Assembly (NCBI RefSeq): GCF_900142165.1
Contig: NZ_FQZY01000013.1
Span: forward strand, 1 to 64,000
DNA from: Hespellia stercorisuis DSM 15480
Lineage (GTDB): Bacteria; Bacillota; Clostridia; Lachnospirales; Lachnospiraceae
Reading direction: 5' to 3'
DNA: 64,000 bases
The notes beneath the pieces were generated by a model. The model searched no databases. It was given only the letters and a program-made list of their open reading frames with translations, and had not been told where the DNA came from. The stretch's first letter is position 1. Every line of letters begins with the position of its first letter. This document shows positions 44,304 to 53,220 of the stretch, in pieces. The position numbers were made by a program, and so were the translations under genes.

Positions 44304-46858
44304 GTAATCGCTGCGGCGGGAACTATCCACAGGAGCTACTTGACCGAAAGCAATGGGTCAACTGGAGACTCATTCCCGATAAGGACGGCGGCAAGGATAA
44401 AAAGATGCCGTACAATCCCATCACGGGCAAGGGCGCACAATCCAATAATCCCGCGACGTGGACGGACTACGCCACTGCCGCCGACGCACTGGAGCGCTAT
44501 GGCTTTACGGGGCTGGGCTTTATGTTCTCGAAGGAGGATAACCTCGTGGGCGTGGACGTTGACCATTGCTACGACCCTGAAACGAAAACCTTTAATGAGA
44601 CGGCGAAGGCAATCATTGCAAGGCAGCCCACCTTCATGGAGTTTTCGCCCTCCGGCACCGGCATTCATCTCTTCTTCAAGGGCGCGATGCCCGGTACCGG
44701 CAACAAGAATACCAAGACCGGCGTGGAGATGTACGAGCATACCCGGTATTTCACGATGACTGGAAAAGGGCTCGACGGAGCGACGGATACCATCGCCGAG
44801 GACAACGGTACGCTTAAGTGGATTCATGAAACCTACATCCGCGCCCCGAAAAAGCAGCAGCAAAGGAAGTCGAAAAAGAGCGCATCCGTGCAGCTGTCCG
44901 ACGACGACCTTTTGGAGCTTGCTGGTGGAGCCGATAACGGCGAAGCGTTCTCAAAGCTCTGGGACGGCGATTGGCAGGATGCCTATTCGAGTCAATCGGA
45001 GGCGGATATGGCGCTGTGCTGTCGATTGGCATTCTGGTCGGGTAAGGACAAAGCGCAGATGGACAGGCTCTTTCGCCAGAGCGGGCTGTTTCGGGAAAAG
45101 TGGGACGCGAAGCATCATGCCAGCGGCGCGACCTATGGCGAGGAAACGCTGGACAAGGCTTGCGAGCTGACCGAGGATACCTATGCTCCCGGCAACGATG
45201 CGCCGGTGTTTGAGTACAAGGGTATGTATTTCCGCAGCAAAGGCGACAACATCTATCCCATCACCAACTTCGTATTCGTGCCGGTGGAAATGATTATCGC
45301 CGAGGAGGAAACGCAGCTCACCGCAGACCTTGTGACCGTGCGTGGCGAAACCTACCGCCTGACCTTTATGACGACGGACTTCGCCAATCAGCAGAAATTC
45401 AAGAATGCCCTCAACAAACGCACCATCGCTCTGAGCTATAACGGCTCGGACGGCGATTTGGAGCTGCTCAAGACATACATCTCGGAGCTGGAATGGAAAA
45501 CGAAGCTCGGTGTCAAGGCGATGGGCATTTATGAGCACGGCAGCGAGATGGCTTTCGTCTCGGTCGAGGGCGCGGTGGACGAAAACGGCGCGGCGGTCGA
45601 GGACATCATTCAGCTGGACAAATACCGCAGCATTTGCAGCGACATTCTTGACGCGAAGCTCCTCACCGCGTCCCAACTTCAAAGGCTCGGTGAACAACTC
45701 ATGTCCTACAATGAGCCAGCAAAGGTAGTGTCTATTCTGGCGTGGATATGCGGCTGCTTCATCAAGGAGCACCTGCGGAAGAAGAATGTCAAATACCCGC
45801 ATCTCATGCTCATCGGCGAAGCCGGAAGCGGCAAGAGCAATACGCTGGAGCGGGTCATCATGCCGGTGTTCTCCAAGTCGAAAATCGTAGCGGCGGGACA
45901 AACGACCGCCTTTACGCTGATGAAGGACGCGGCGTCCTCCAACACCATACCGATGGCGCTGGACGAGTTCAAGCCCTCGAAAATCGACAGCTACCGGCTT
46001 GCGCCACTGCTGAACCATTTCCGTAACAGCTATGACGGTCAGGAGGGCATCCGTGGTCGTGCCGATCAGACGACCGTGAGCTATGAGCTGTTGGCTCCGC
46101 TCGTGGTCGCCGGTGAGGAATCGCCGGACGAGGCGGCTATTCGGGAGCGCAGCATCGAGCTGCTGTTCTCCAAGAAAGACCTGAAAACGGTCGAATATCG
46201 TGCGGCGTTCCAGAGGCTGTGCGCCAGTGCCGATTTACTCGGCGGTCTTGGGCATAGCTTACTGGGCATTGCGCTCAAGACTAAACCCGCAGAGTGCTAT
46301 TCGTGGTACGAGGAGGCGCTGGGCGGCTTCAACAAGGAGCTGCCGTCGCGTGTCGTCAACAACCTCGCCTGTATGGTCGCAGGACTGCGGCTCATGGAAA
46401 AGCTGTGTTCCTCGCTCGGATTGACGTGGAACGAGATGTTTCCGTATGCCATCGCTCCCTGCACGAAGTACATCGAATATGCAGCGAAGGAATATCTGCT
46501 GGACGGTGGCACCAGCAACAAAAGCGTGGTCGAGCAAACGCTTGAGGTCATGTCGCGCATGGGTCTTGACCCAGAGAGCGAGTATGCCATATGCGACGGC
46601 GATGCCGTGCTGGCGCTTCGGCTCAACCCTGTATACGACAAATATACCAAGTACCGCAAGGACTATGCCGTTGCCGGTGAAACGCTGACCTACGCTCAGT
46701 TCAAACTGCAGCTTTCGCACTCGGACTATTTTCTCGAAAGCAACGTGCAAAAGCGCATTGGCTCCGAAAATCGGCGCGTTTGGACACTCAATTACGGGCT
46801 GCTGAAAGCGAGGTGCGACGTCTCCGGCTTCGAGCTCACGGAGGTAGAACCGCTATGA
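44300..46858 (+). CDS. Primase-helicase (NrS-1-like primase plus DUF927-type helicase)
   Basis: 852 residues. The N-terminus is a primase/polymerase-type domain (RKQWVNWRLIPDKDGGKDKK, GVDVDHCYD, FSPSGTGIHLFFKG, FTMTGKG). The middle carries a DUF927-like part. An SF3/RecA-like helicase follows with Walker A GEAGSGKSN at about residue 506 and Walker B-like IPMALDEFKP. This is the replication initiator/primase of the prophage, and an iteron-like array follows directly. Confidence 0.85.
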   Translation: MSNRCGGNYPQELLDRKQWVNWRLIPDKDGGKDKKMPYNPITGKGAQSNNPATWTDYATAADALERYGFTGLGFMFSKEDNLVGVDVDHCYDPETKTFNETAKAIIARQPTFMEFSPSGTGIHLFFKGAMPGTGNKNTKTGVEMYEHTRYFTMTGKGLDGATDTIAEDNGTLKWIHETYIRAPKKQQQRKSKKSASVQLSDDDLLELAGGADNGEAFSKLWDGDWQDAYSSQSEADMALCCRLAFWSGKDKAQMDRLFRQSGLFREKWDAKHHASGATYGEETLDKACELTEDTYAPGNDAPVFEYKGMYFRSKGDNIYPITNFVFVPVEMIIAEEETQLTADLVTVRGETYRLTFMTTDFANQQKFKNALNKRTIALSYNGSDGDLELLKTYISELEWKTKLGVKAMGIYEHGSEMAFVSVEGAVDENGAAVEDIIQLDKYRSICSDILDAKLLTASQLQRLGEQLMSYNEPAKVVSILAWICGCFIKEHLRKKNVKYPHLMLIGEAGSGKSNTLERVIMPVFSKSKIVAAGQTTAFTLMKDAASSNTIPMALDEFKPSKIDSYRLAPLLNHFRNSYDGQEGIRGRADQTTVSYELLAPLVVAGEESPDEAAIRERSIELLFSKKDLKTVEYRAAFQRLCASADLLGGLGHSLLGIALKTKPAECYSWYEEALGGFNKELPSRVVNNLACMVAGLRLMEKLCSSLGLTWNEMFPYAIAPCTKYIEYAAKEYLLDGGTSNKSVVEQTLEVMSRMGLDPESEYAICDGDAVLALRLNPVYDKYTKYRKDYAVAGETLTYAQFKLQLSHSDYFLESNVQKRIGSENRRVWTLNYGLLKARCDVSGFELTEVEPL

Positions 46859-46980
46859 CCGGCGGATTTGTAACTTCGCAAGCAAAAATGCAACTTCACG
46901 GAGGGCAAAAGTTACAGGAAAAGTTACGTCCGGAAGCCGCTATAAATAAGCACAATTTGAGTTTTTCTAATGTTTTGTAA
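46855..46980 (+). CDS. Possible 41-residue peptide over the iteron array
   Basis: The ATG overlaps the primase stop (ATGACC), and the short product contains FVTSQAKMQLHGGQKLQEKL. It could be coupled translation into a non-coding origin region rather than a gene; its codons overlap the GTAACTT repeats. Confidence 0.2.
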   Translation: MTGGFVTSQAKMQLHGGQKLQEKLRPEAAINKHNLSFSNVL

Positions 46981-47114
46981 CTTTGTAACTTCTAAAATCA
47001 AGGGTATACACGCGAGAGCAACATCGATTCAATGCGCGAGCGCGCGTGTGCGCGTGAATATATGCACACCTCTATATTTCGAGGTTACGAAGTTACATTG
47101 GGCAAATAAGTTAC
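46870..47114. repeat. Iteron-like array of AAGTTAC/GTAACTT
   Basis: Seven exact copies of the 7-mer in 245 bases: GTAACTT at 46870, 46977 and 46985; AAGTTAC at 46909, 46921, 47090 and 47108. Near-copies GCAACTT (46890) and GGTTAC (47083) are also seen. The sequence is AT-rich with an alternating CGCGCGTGTGCGCG stretch (47040-47055). It lies between the primase-helicase and VRR-NUC genes, the usual place for a phage replication origin. Confidence 0.6.
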
Positions 47115-47127
47115 AAGGAGGCAGGCA

Positions 47128-47412
47128 GTGGCTGAAAAAGAACTGGTGGCAAAAATCCTGCGTTATCTTAAGACCGTGCCGAGATGCTTTGCGTGGAAAG
47201 AACACGGCGGTATGTATGGCACGGCGGGCATCCCCGACATCATCGCCTGTATCGATGGACGATTTTACGCCTTTGAGGTCAAGACCCCCGAAGGCAAAAC
47301 AACGAAACTGCAAGATGCAACTATCCGTAAAATCCTCGCCTGTGGCGGTACCGCTTCGGTCGTCCGCTCAGTCAGCGAGGTGCGAGCTGTGATAAGCGGC
47401 TCTCTGCAATGA
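47128..47412 (+). CDS. VRR-NUC domain nuclease
   Basis: 94 residues with a GTG start after AAGGAGG. The VRR-NUC signature is complete: GMYGTAGIPDIIACIDGRFY for the PD part and AFEVKTPEGK for the ExK part. Phage VRR-NUC proteins act as DNA structure-specific nucleases next to replication genes. Normal length. Confidence 0.9.
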   Translation: MAEKELVAKILRYLKTVPRCFAWKEHGGMYGTAGIPDIIACIDGRFYAFEVKTPEGKTTKLQDATIRKILACGGTASVVRSVSEVRAVISGSLQ

Positions 47413-47503
47413 TTACGAAAACAACGCACCTGTGCTTTACATATACAACGCTACAACGCGGCATCGCTTCTTTGAAAAATATAAAAATAAGGAGCGTGTC
47501 CAT

Positions 47504-47725
47504 ATGAACGACAATTACAACAATCTCGCAAACGCCATTATCCTGCAGGCGGTCAAGGATTACCGCAAGGCGCTGCGCACCCTTTCCCTTTATCCCTACA
47601 ACCGCGCAGCACAGTACGAGAGTCGGAGCATTGAGCAGTTCTTCCGCTCCGGCTGGTTTGGGGTGCTGACGCATATTGACCCGGAAATGCTCATCAAGAA
47701 GCTGAAATCGGAGGTGGCGGCATGA
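47504..47725 (+). CDS. Small prophage protein
   Basis: 73 residues from the ATG at 47504, which has AGGAG nine bases upstream. Helical with the motif IEQFFRSGWFGVLTHIDPEM, seen in small proteins between VRR-NUC and DUF1492 genes of clostridial phages. Role unknown. It overlaps the following gene by four bases. Confidence 0.7.
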   Translation: MNDNYNNLANAIILQAVKDYRKALRTLSLYPYNRAAQYESRSIEQFFRSGWFGVLTHIDPEMLIKKLKSEVAA

Positions 47726-48135
47726 CTACGAAAGAATATCTCGGACAGGCGTACCGCCTCGACCAGCGCATCAATTCCAAGCTGGAGCAGATCGCTTCAT
47801 TGAATGAGCTGGCGACGAAATGCACTGGGGTGCTCACGGGTATGCCGCGCAATCCCAATCGCGGCACTTCTACGATGGCAGACGCTGTGGCGAAAATTGT
47901 TGACCTGCAAGCGGAGATCAACCGCGACATCGACCGCCTTGTTGACCTCAAGCGCGAGATGGTCAGCCTTATCAAGGCTGTGGACAACACCGAGTACCAG
48001 ACGCTGCTGGAGCTGCGTTATCTGTGCTTCAAAACGTGGGAGCAGATTTCGGTTGATATGGGCTACAGCATCCAACATATCTATCGGTTGCGGGAGAAGG
48101 CTTACGATGAAATTCGTGTGCCGCCCGAAAGATGA
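47722..48135 (+). CDS. DUF1492 phage regulator
   Basis: 137 residues with a coiled-coil N-terminus and a C-terminal sigma-4-like helix-turn-helix (YLCFKTWEQISVDMGYSIQH, IYRLREKAYDEIR). DUF1492 proteins in Firmicute phages resemble late-gene activators (RinA/ArpU-like). It stands just before the late region and a plausible promoter, which fits a late switch. Confidence 0.78.
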   Translation: MTTKEYLGQAYRLDQRINSKLEQIASLNELATKCTGVLTGMPRNPNRGTSTMADAVAKIVDLQAEINRDIDRLVDLKREMVSLIKAVDNTEYQTLLELRYLCFKTWEQISVDMGYSIQHIYRLREKAYDEIRVPPER

Positions 48136-48154
48136 TAGGTTATGTTAGTAGATG

Positions 48155-48182
48155 TTCATGCTAAATTCTGATATGATATACT
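48155..48182 (+). promoter_or_regulatory. Possible late promoter
   Basis: TTCATG (48155-48160) and TATACT (48177-48182) with 16 bases between, in the gap after the DUF1492 gene. The -35 box is weak, which would suit an activator-dependent late promoter. Confidence 0.35.
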
Positions 48183-48202
48183 TAGCGAAATAGGAATAAG
48201 AG

Positions 48203-48235
48203 AGCCTTGTGGGAGCAATCCCTCAGGGCTTTTCT
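48203..48235 (+). terminator. Leader hairpin before HNH gene
   Basis: AGCCTTGTGGGA pairs imperfectly with TCCCTCAGGGCT, followed by TTTCTT. It contains GGGAGCAATCCCTCAGGGCT, nearly repeated at 63706 before the tape measure gene. Either a terminator that needs antitermination or a leader element. Confidence 0.4.
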
Positions 48236-48258
48236 TATGCCCACGAGGAGGTGACATC

Positions 48259-48618
48259 ATGCCAAGAAAACCACAGCGACCATGCCAGCATCCCGGCTGT
48301 CCGAAGCTGACAAGCGGTCTTTACTGCCCAGAGCATCAGCGACAGGCGGATTATCATTACAATCATTTCCAGCGTGAGCCGGAGACGAATAAAAGGTATG
48401 GTCGTGCGTGGAAGCGCATCCGCGACCGCTACATCAAGGCGCACCCGCTTTGTGAGGAATGTCAAAAGCAAGGCAGGCTGACACCCGCCGAGGAAGTGCA
48501 TCACATCCTCCCGCTCAGTCACGGCGGCACCAACAACACAAATAATCTGATGGCGCTGTGCAAGCCTTGCCACTCGCGTATCACCGTGGAGATGGGCGAC
48601 CGCTGGCACGAACGGTGA
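48259..48618 (+). CDS. HNH endonuclease (packaging-associated)
   Basis: 119 residues. N-terminal zinc ribbon (CQHPGCPKLTSGLYCPEH), RAWKRIRDRYIKAHPLCEEC and the HNH core EEVHHILPLSHGGTNNTNNL with CKPCHSR. In HK97-type phages an HNH protein encoded just before the terminase genes aids DNA packaging. GAGGAGGTGACATC precedes the ATG. Confidence 0.92.
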   Translation: MPRKPQRPCQHPGCPKLTSGLYCPEHQRQADYHYNHFQREPETNKRYGRAWKRIRDRYIKAHPLCEECQKQGRLTPAEEVHHILPLSHGGTNNTNNLMALCKPCHSRITVEMGDRWHER

Positions 48619-48645
48619 GGTCTGTATCACATTTTGATACAGACC
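48619..48645 (+). terminator. Hairpin after HNH gene
   Basis: GGTCTGTATCA and TGATACAGACC form a perfect 11-base stem around CATTT directly at the HNH stop. No T run, so termination may be partial. The 155 bases that follow up to the small terminase hold no gene. Confidence 0.5.
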
Positions 48646-48804
48646 AAAACATAATCACTTTGATCGAAAATATATTCACTCGGTCTTTGCCCCGGTGGGG
48701 GCATCTAAATCCTCAAAACTTTTAAAGGCGGACAGCGGCGTAGGGCTTCGTGTTGAAAAACGCAGTTTCAAAGGGTTGAATAGCCCAAGTTAAAAAGGAG
48801 TGTG

Positions 48805-49362
48805 ATGAATATGGCAAAAGACGGCACCTGTAGAGGCGGTGCCAGAGTAGGTGCTGGCGCCAAAAAGAAGCCTCTCGCCGATAAAATATCCGCCGGTAAT
48901 CCGGGTGGCAGGAAGCTGACGGTGATGGAGTTCACTGATGCGCCCGCGCTCGAAGGCTATGAAATGCCGGAGCCGAACAAGATGCTTTCGGCGGAGCAAA
49001 AGGATGGTACGACGCTTGCCGCTGGTGAAATATATAAAAACACATGGACATGGCTAAATGCGCGTGGCTGCGCGGCGCTGGTTTCCCCACAGCTTCTGGA
49101 ACGTTACGCCATGAGTGTGGCGCGTTGGATTCAATGCGAGGAAGCGGTGTCGAGTTTCGGTTTCTTGGCGCGGCATCCTACCACCGGAAACGCAATACAA
49201 AGCCCATATGTAGCGATGGGACAAAACTACATGAGCCAGACCAACCGCCTGTGGTATGAGATCTTCCAGATTGTAAAGGAAAACTGCACCGGCGAATACA
49301 GCGGCGCGAATCCGCAGGATGATGTTATGGAGCGCCTGCTTACTGCGAGGAGGGGTAAATAG
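48805..49362 (+). CDS. P27-family small terminase subunit
   Basis: About 185 residues. Gly-rich basic head (CRGGARVGAGAKKKPLADKI), then the typical PEPNKMLSAEQKDGTTLAAG and helices with WLNARGCAALVSPQLLERYA and GQNYMSQTNRLWYEIFQIVK. It recognises phage DNA for packaging. Three possible starts lie close together (48802, 48805, 48811) behind AAAGGAG. It ends one base before the methyltransferase start codon. Confidence 0.88.
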   Translation: MNMAKDGTCRGGARVGAGAKKKPLADKISAGNPGGRKLTVMEFTDAPALEGYEMPEPNKMLSAEQKDGTTLAAGEIYKNTWTWLNARGCAALVSPQLLERYAMSVARWIQCEEAVSSFGFLARHPTTGNAIQSPYVAMGQNYMSQTNRLWYEIFQIVKENCTGEYSGANPQDDVMERLLTARRGK

Positions 49363-50693
49363 TGGACATACGGACATTAAAGCTGTTGGACTTGAATCCT
49401 GCAAAATATAACCCTCGCAAAGAGCTAAAGCCGGGCGACACAGAGTTTGAAAAGCTCAAGCGGTCTATCGAGAGCTTCGGATACGTCGAGCTCATCGTCG
49501 TAAACGAGGCGACGGGCTTCACGGTCATTTCTGGGCATCAGCGGCTTTCGGTTTTGAAAGCACTCGGTTATGACAGCGTGGAGTGCATCGTGTTGAGCCT
49601 TGATGCCACCCGCGAAAAGGCGCTCAACATCGCCATGAACAAAATCTCTGGCGAGTGGGACACGAAGAAGCTCGGAAATCTGCTGTCAGATTTGAAAGCT
49701 GAGGATTTCGACGTGACGCTGACCGGCTTCGATACCAGCGAGATCGGACTCATGCTCGGCGTCGATGATGAAATCGTTCAGGACGAAGTGCCGGAGATCG
49801 AGGCTGACGCTCCGACAATATGCCAGCCCGGAGACATTTTGCAACTCGGTCGGCACCGCTTGCTCTGCGGCAGAAGTACGGATAGAAACGATGTGGCGTT
49901 GCTCATGAATGGTCAACACAGTAAGCTGCTGTTCACCTCACCGCCATACAGCGATATGCGTGAGTACAACGGCGGTAAAGACCTGTCTGTTGAAAGCATC
50001 GCGCAGTTTCTTCCGTGCTACGAACCGTACACGGCGCTGCAAGCGGTCAATCTCGGCATCCAGCGTAAGGACGGTGAGGTTTATCCCTACTGGAACGCCT
50101 ACATCGACGCGGCAAAGCAGGTCGGGCTGAAGCTGCTGGCGTGGAATGTGTGGGACAAGCTCACCTGCGGCAGCGTCGGACAGCAGAAAGCCATGATACC
50201 AATTCGACACGAGTGGATTTTCTGCTTTGGCAAAGAGCCGGTGCCGGTGAATCCCACATGGCGCAAAAAGGAAGCCAGCATCTACTCCGGTGGTCGCTAC
50301 AACAAAATCCGTCAGGCGGACGGCTCCTTTCGCATTGCGCGGCGCGGCAATGAAACCGGCGCGTTCAAAAAGATGGAGAGTCTGCTGGAGTTGCCAGAAC
50401 AAACCAGCCTCGAATCAGTCACAAAACAGCTCAGTGAAAAAGGCAAAATTCGCGCCGAGCACCCCGCCACCTTTCCCGTGGCGCTGCCTTCGGAATACAT
50501 CGTCGCATTCACCGACGAGGGCGACATCGTGGTTGAGCCGTTTGGCGGCGCGGGTACAACGCTTATCGCTTGTGAGCAGCTTGACCGTAGCTGCTACATT
50601 ATGGAGCTCGACGCGCACTACTGCGACGTTATCATAAAACGCTGGGAGAATTTCACCGGTAATACGGCTGTGAAAATAGAAAGGAAAAACTGA
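49362..50693 (+). CDS. ParB-domain DNA methyltransferase, first copy
   Basis: Residues 1 to about 110 are a ParB/Srx-type domain (YNPRKELKPGDTEFEKLKRS, GHQRLSVLKALGYDSVEC). The rest is an amino-methyltransferase with the catalytic motif TSPPYSDM at about 191-198 and the SAM-binding loop EPFGGAGTT near the end (beta-class order). The SPPY variant is more common in N4-cytosine enzymes, but either base is possible. Starts GTG. With metK and a second copy downstream it forms a modification module. Confidence 0.88.
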   Translation: MDIRTLKLLDLNPAKYNPRKELKPGDTEFEKLKRSIESFGYVELIVVNEATGFTVISGHQRLSVLKALGYDSVECIVLSLDATREKALNIAMNKISGEWDTKKLGNLLSDLKAEDFDVTLTGFDTSEIGLMLGVDDEIVQDEVPEIEADAPTICQPGDILQLGRHRLLCGRSTDRNDVALLMNGQHSKLLFTSPPYSDMREYNGGKDLSVESIAQFLPCYEPYTALQAVNLGIQRKDGEVYPYWNAYIDAAKQVGLKLLAWNVWDKLTCGSVGQQKAMIPIRHEWIFCFGKEPVPVNPTWRKKEASIYSGGRYNKIRQADGSFRIARRGNETGAFKKMESLLELPEQTSLESVTKQLSEKGKIRAEHPATFPVALPSEYIVAFTDEGDIVVEPFGGAGTTLIACEQLDRSCYIMELDAHYCDVIIKRWENFTGNTAVKIERKN

Positions 50694-50694
50694 T

Positions 50695-51879
50695 ATGACT
50701 ACTTACAAAACCGCCGAAAGTGTATGCATGGGGCACCCGGATAAGCTGTGCGACCTCATCGCCGACAGCATTCTGGACGCCTGTCTTAGAAAAGATAAAT
50801 CCGCTCGTGTCGCCTGTGAAGTAATGGCGACCAAGGGCAAAATCATCGTTGCGGGCGAAATCACCTGCGACGGCAAAGTGGATATCCGTTGGGAGGTGCG
50901 CGAAGTCCTCCGAAAGGTCGGCTACAATCCGTGGAAGTTTACTGTCTTTGTGTTCGTACACAAGCAGAGCGCTGACATCAGCGCAGGAGTGACCACTGCG
51001 CTCGAAGCCAGAAACGGCAGCGAGGAACGTTACGCTTCCATCGGCTCTGGCGATCAAGGCACCGTTTACGGTTACGCCACCAACGAAACCCGCGAGATGC
51101 TGCCGCTTCCTCTGGTGTTGGCGCATCGTATTTGTAAACGCGTAGATACCGTACGCAAGGATAAAATCGTGAAAGGCATTCTGCCGGACGGCAAGGCGCA
51201 GGTCACGGTCGAATACGAGGATGGAAAGCCGAAGCGTGTGAAAACAATCGTAGTTTCCGTTCAGCATGAAGCAAGCAAGACACAGGAACAGCTTTATTCG
51301 GATATCAAGCAGAACGTGCTCTGGCAGTGCTTCGATGACTTTCCGTTTGATGATGACACAGAGATTTTCATCAATCCTTCCGGGCGATTCGTCGAGGGTG
51401 GTCCCGCTGCTGACACTGGCTTGACTGGTCGAAAGATGATGGTGGATACCTACGGTGGGCTTGCTCTCCACGGCGGAGGAGCGTTCAGTGGCAAAGACCC
51501 AACGAAGGTCGACCGCAGCGGCGCTTATATGGCGCGGTACATCGCAAAGAATATCGTCTGGAGCGGCCTCGCGGATAAATGCGGAGTCGCTCTTTCTTAT
51601 GCCATTGGAAAGGCTGATCCCGTGGCTGTGGACATCGATACCTTTGGCACGAGCGCTCTTTCCAACGAGACTCTGCGTGAGATTATGATGTCCGTGTTCA
51701 ATCTACGTCCGGCGGCGATCATCGAGAAACTGCGCCTGCGTAACGCCATCTACGAGGACACCGCGACCTACGGGCACTTCAATTCCTGCTTATTCCCGTG
51801 GGAGGATACCAGCATGAGGCTATACGACGAACTAAGAAAGGCGGCTGAAGCGTATGCAGATAGAAAAATTGAAAATTGA
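50695..51879 (+). CDS. metK: S-adenosylmethionine synthetase, phage-borne
   Basis: Makes S-adenosylmethionine from methionine and ATP. The His-containing start SVCMGHPDKLCDLIADSILD, the loop GSGDQGTVYGYA, GGPAADTGLTGRKMMVDTYG and GGGAFSGKDPTKVDRSGAYM are all present. With 394 residues it is full length and looks active. It lies between two methyltransferase genes in a prophage, overlapping the second, so it probably feeds them with cofactor. Confidence 0.93.
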   Translation: MTTYKTAESVCMGHPDKLCDLIADSILDACLRKDKSARVACEVMATKGKIIVAGEITCDGKVDIRWEVREVLRKVGYNPWKFTVFVFVHKQSADISAGVTTALEARNGSEERYASIGSGDQGTVYGYATNETREMLPLPLVLAHRICKRVDTVRKDKIVKGILPDGKAQVTVEYEDGKPKRVKTIVVSVQHEASKTQEQLYSDIKQNVLWQCFDDFPFDDDTEIFINPSGRFVEGGPAADTGLTGRKMMVDTYGGLALHGGGAFSGKDPTKVDRSGAYMARYIAKNIVWSGLADKCGVALSYAIGKADPVAVDIDTFGTSALSNETLREIMMSVFNLRPAAIIEKLRLRNAIYEDTATYGHFNSCLFPWEDTSMRLYDELRKAAEAYADRKIEN

Positions 51880-53089
51880 GCAGCTTATCCCGTCTGACTA
51901 CAATCCACGTAAAGACCTGAAGCCCGGTGATGCCGAATACGATAAGCTCAAGCGCTCCATTGATCAGTTCGGCTACGTCGAGCCGCTCATATGGAATAAG
52001 ACCACCGGGCGTGTCGTTGGCGGACATCAGCGTTTAAAGGTGCTCATCGATATGGGCATCACCGAGGTGGAATGTGTCGTCGTCGAGCTGACGGAGACAA
52101 AGGAAAAGGCGCTCAATGTGGCGCTCAATAAAATATCCGGCGATTGGGATAAAGATAAGCTGGCGCTGCTCATCGCTGACCTGCAAGGCTCTGATTTCGA
52201 TGTTTCACTCACGGGCTTCGACCCGTCCGAACTGGATGACCTATTCAAAAGCAACATCAAGGATGGTTTGCACGATGACAATTTTGATGTTGATGAAGAG
52301 CTCAAGCAGCCGCCGGTCACTAAGCTCGGCGACCTCTGGACACTCGGTCGGCATCGGCTGGTTTGCGGAGACAGCACCAAAGCAGAAACTTTCGCCGTTC
52401 TTATGGATGACCGCAAGGCTAATCTGGTCATTACAGACCCGCCTTATAATGTAAACTACGAAGGCAGCGCCGGAAAAATCAAGAACGACAACATGGCAAA
52501 CGATGCTTTTTACAATTTCCTGCTGGCAGCTTTTCAGAACACTGAGGCGGTCATGGCGGATGACGCCAGCATATACGTTTTTCATTCCGACACCGAAGGA
52601 CTAAATTTTAGAAGAGCCTTTTCGGATGCCGGTTTTTATTTGTCCGGTTGCTGCATCTGGAAGAAGCAGTCGCTGGTGCTGGGGCGCTCCCCATATCAGT
52701 GGCAACACGAGCCTGTGCTATATGGCTGGAAGAAAACCGGCAAGCATCAGTGGTACAGTGGACGCAAGGAAACAACCATCTGGGAGTTCGACAAACCAAA
52801 GAAGAATGGCGACCACCCGACGATGAAGCCAATTCCGCTGCTGGCCTATCCTATTATGAACAGCAGCATGACAAACACGCTGGTGCTCGACCCCTTCGGT
52901 GGCTCTGGCTCCACGCTCATCGCCTGTGAACAGGCCGACCGCTCCTGCGCCACCATTGAGCTTGACGAGAAGTTTTGCGATGTTATCGTCAAGCGGTATA
53001 TCGAGCAGGTCGGTGCGGCGGAGAAGGTATCCGTCCAGCGTGACGGACTGACCTACTCCTACGCTGAAGTGGCTGTAAAATCGGACTGA
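51854..53089 (+). CDS. ParB-domain DNA methyltransferase, second copy
   Basis: Same architecture as the first copy: ParB/Srx domain (YNPRKDLKPGDAEYDKLKRS, GHQRLKVLIDMGITEVEC), then the catalytic motif TDPPYNVNYEG and the SAM loop LDPFGGSGST. DPPY suggests N6-adenine methylation. The N-terminal halves of the two copies are clearly related, while the catalytic motifs differ, so they may methylate different sites or bases. Starts inside the end of metK (26 bases overlap). Confidence 0.9.
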   Translation: MQIEKLKIEQLIPSDYNPRKDLKPGDAEYDKLKRSIDQFGYVEPLIWNKTTGRVVGGHQRLKVLIDMGITEVECVVVELTETKEKALNVALNKISGDWDKDKLALLIADLQGSDFDVSLTGFDPSELDDLFKSNIKDGLHDDNFDVDEELKQPPVTKLGDLWTLGRHRLVCGDSTKAETFAVLMDDRKANLVITDPPYNVNYEGSAGKIKNDNMANDAFYNFLLAAFQNTEAVMADDASIYVFHSDTEGLNFRRAFSDAGFYLSGCCIWKKQSLVLGRSPYQWQHEPVLYGWKKTGKHQWYSGRKETTIWEFDKPKKNGDHPTMKPIPLLAYPIMNSSMTNTLVLDPFGGSGSTLIACEQADRSCATIELDEKFCDVIVKRYIEQVGAAEKVSVQRDGLTYSYAEVAVKSD

Positions 53090-53126
53090 ATCACACAAGC
53101 GCCGCCGCTTCTATTTGGTACATTTA

Positions 53127-53182
53127 CATCGCGGAATTGTCTTGCTATTTACAGGCTTTAGAGTGATATATGTACGTACAAA
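53127..53182 (+). repeat. Promoter-like intergenic repeat, copy 1
   Basis: A stretch of about 58 bases (ATCGCGGAATTGTCTTGCTA, then GGCTTTAGAGTGATATATGT) very similar to one at 54519-54578. Both contain TTGCTA followed after 17 bases by GATATA or GATCAT. Probably a phage promoter used in front of two gene groups. Confidence 0.5.
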
Positions 53183-53220
53183 AGCCGAAGCATCGGCTCA
53201 AAGAAAGGCGGCAGACACTA

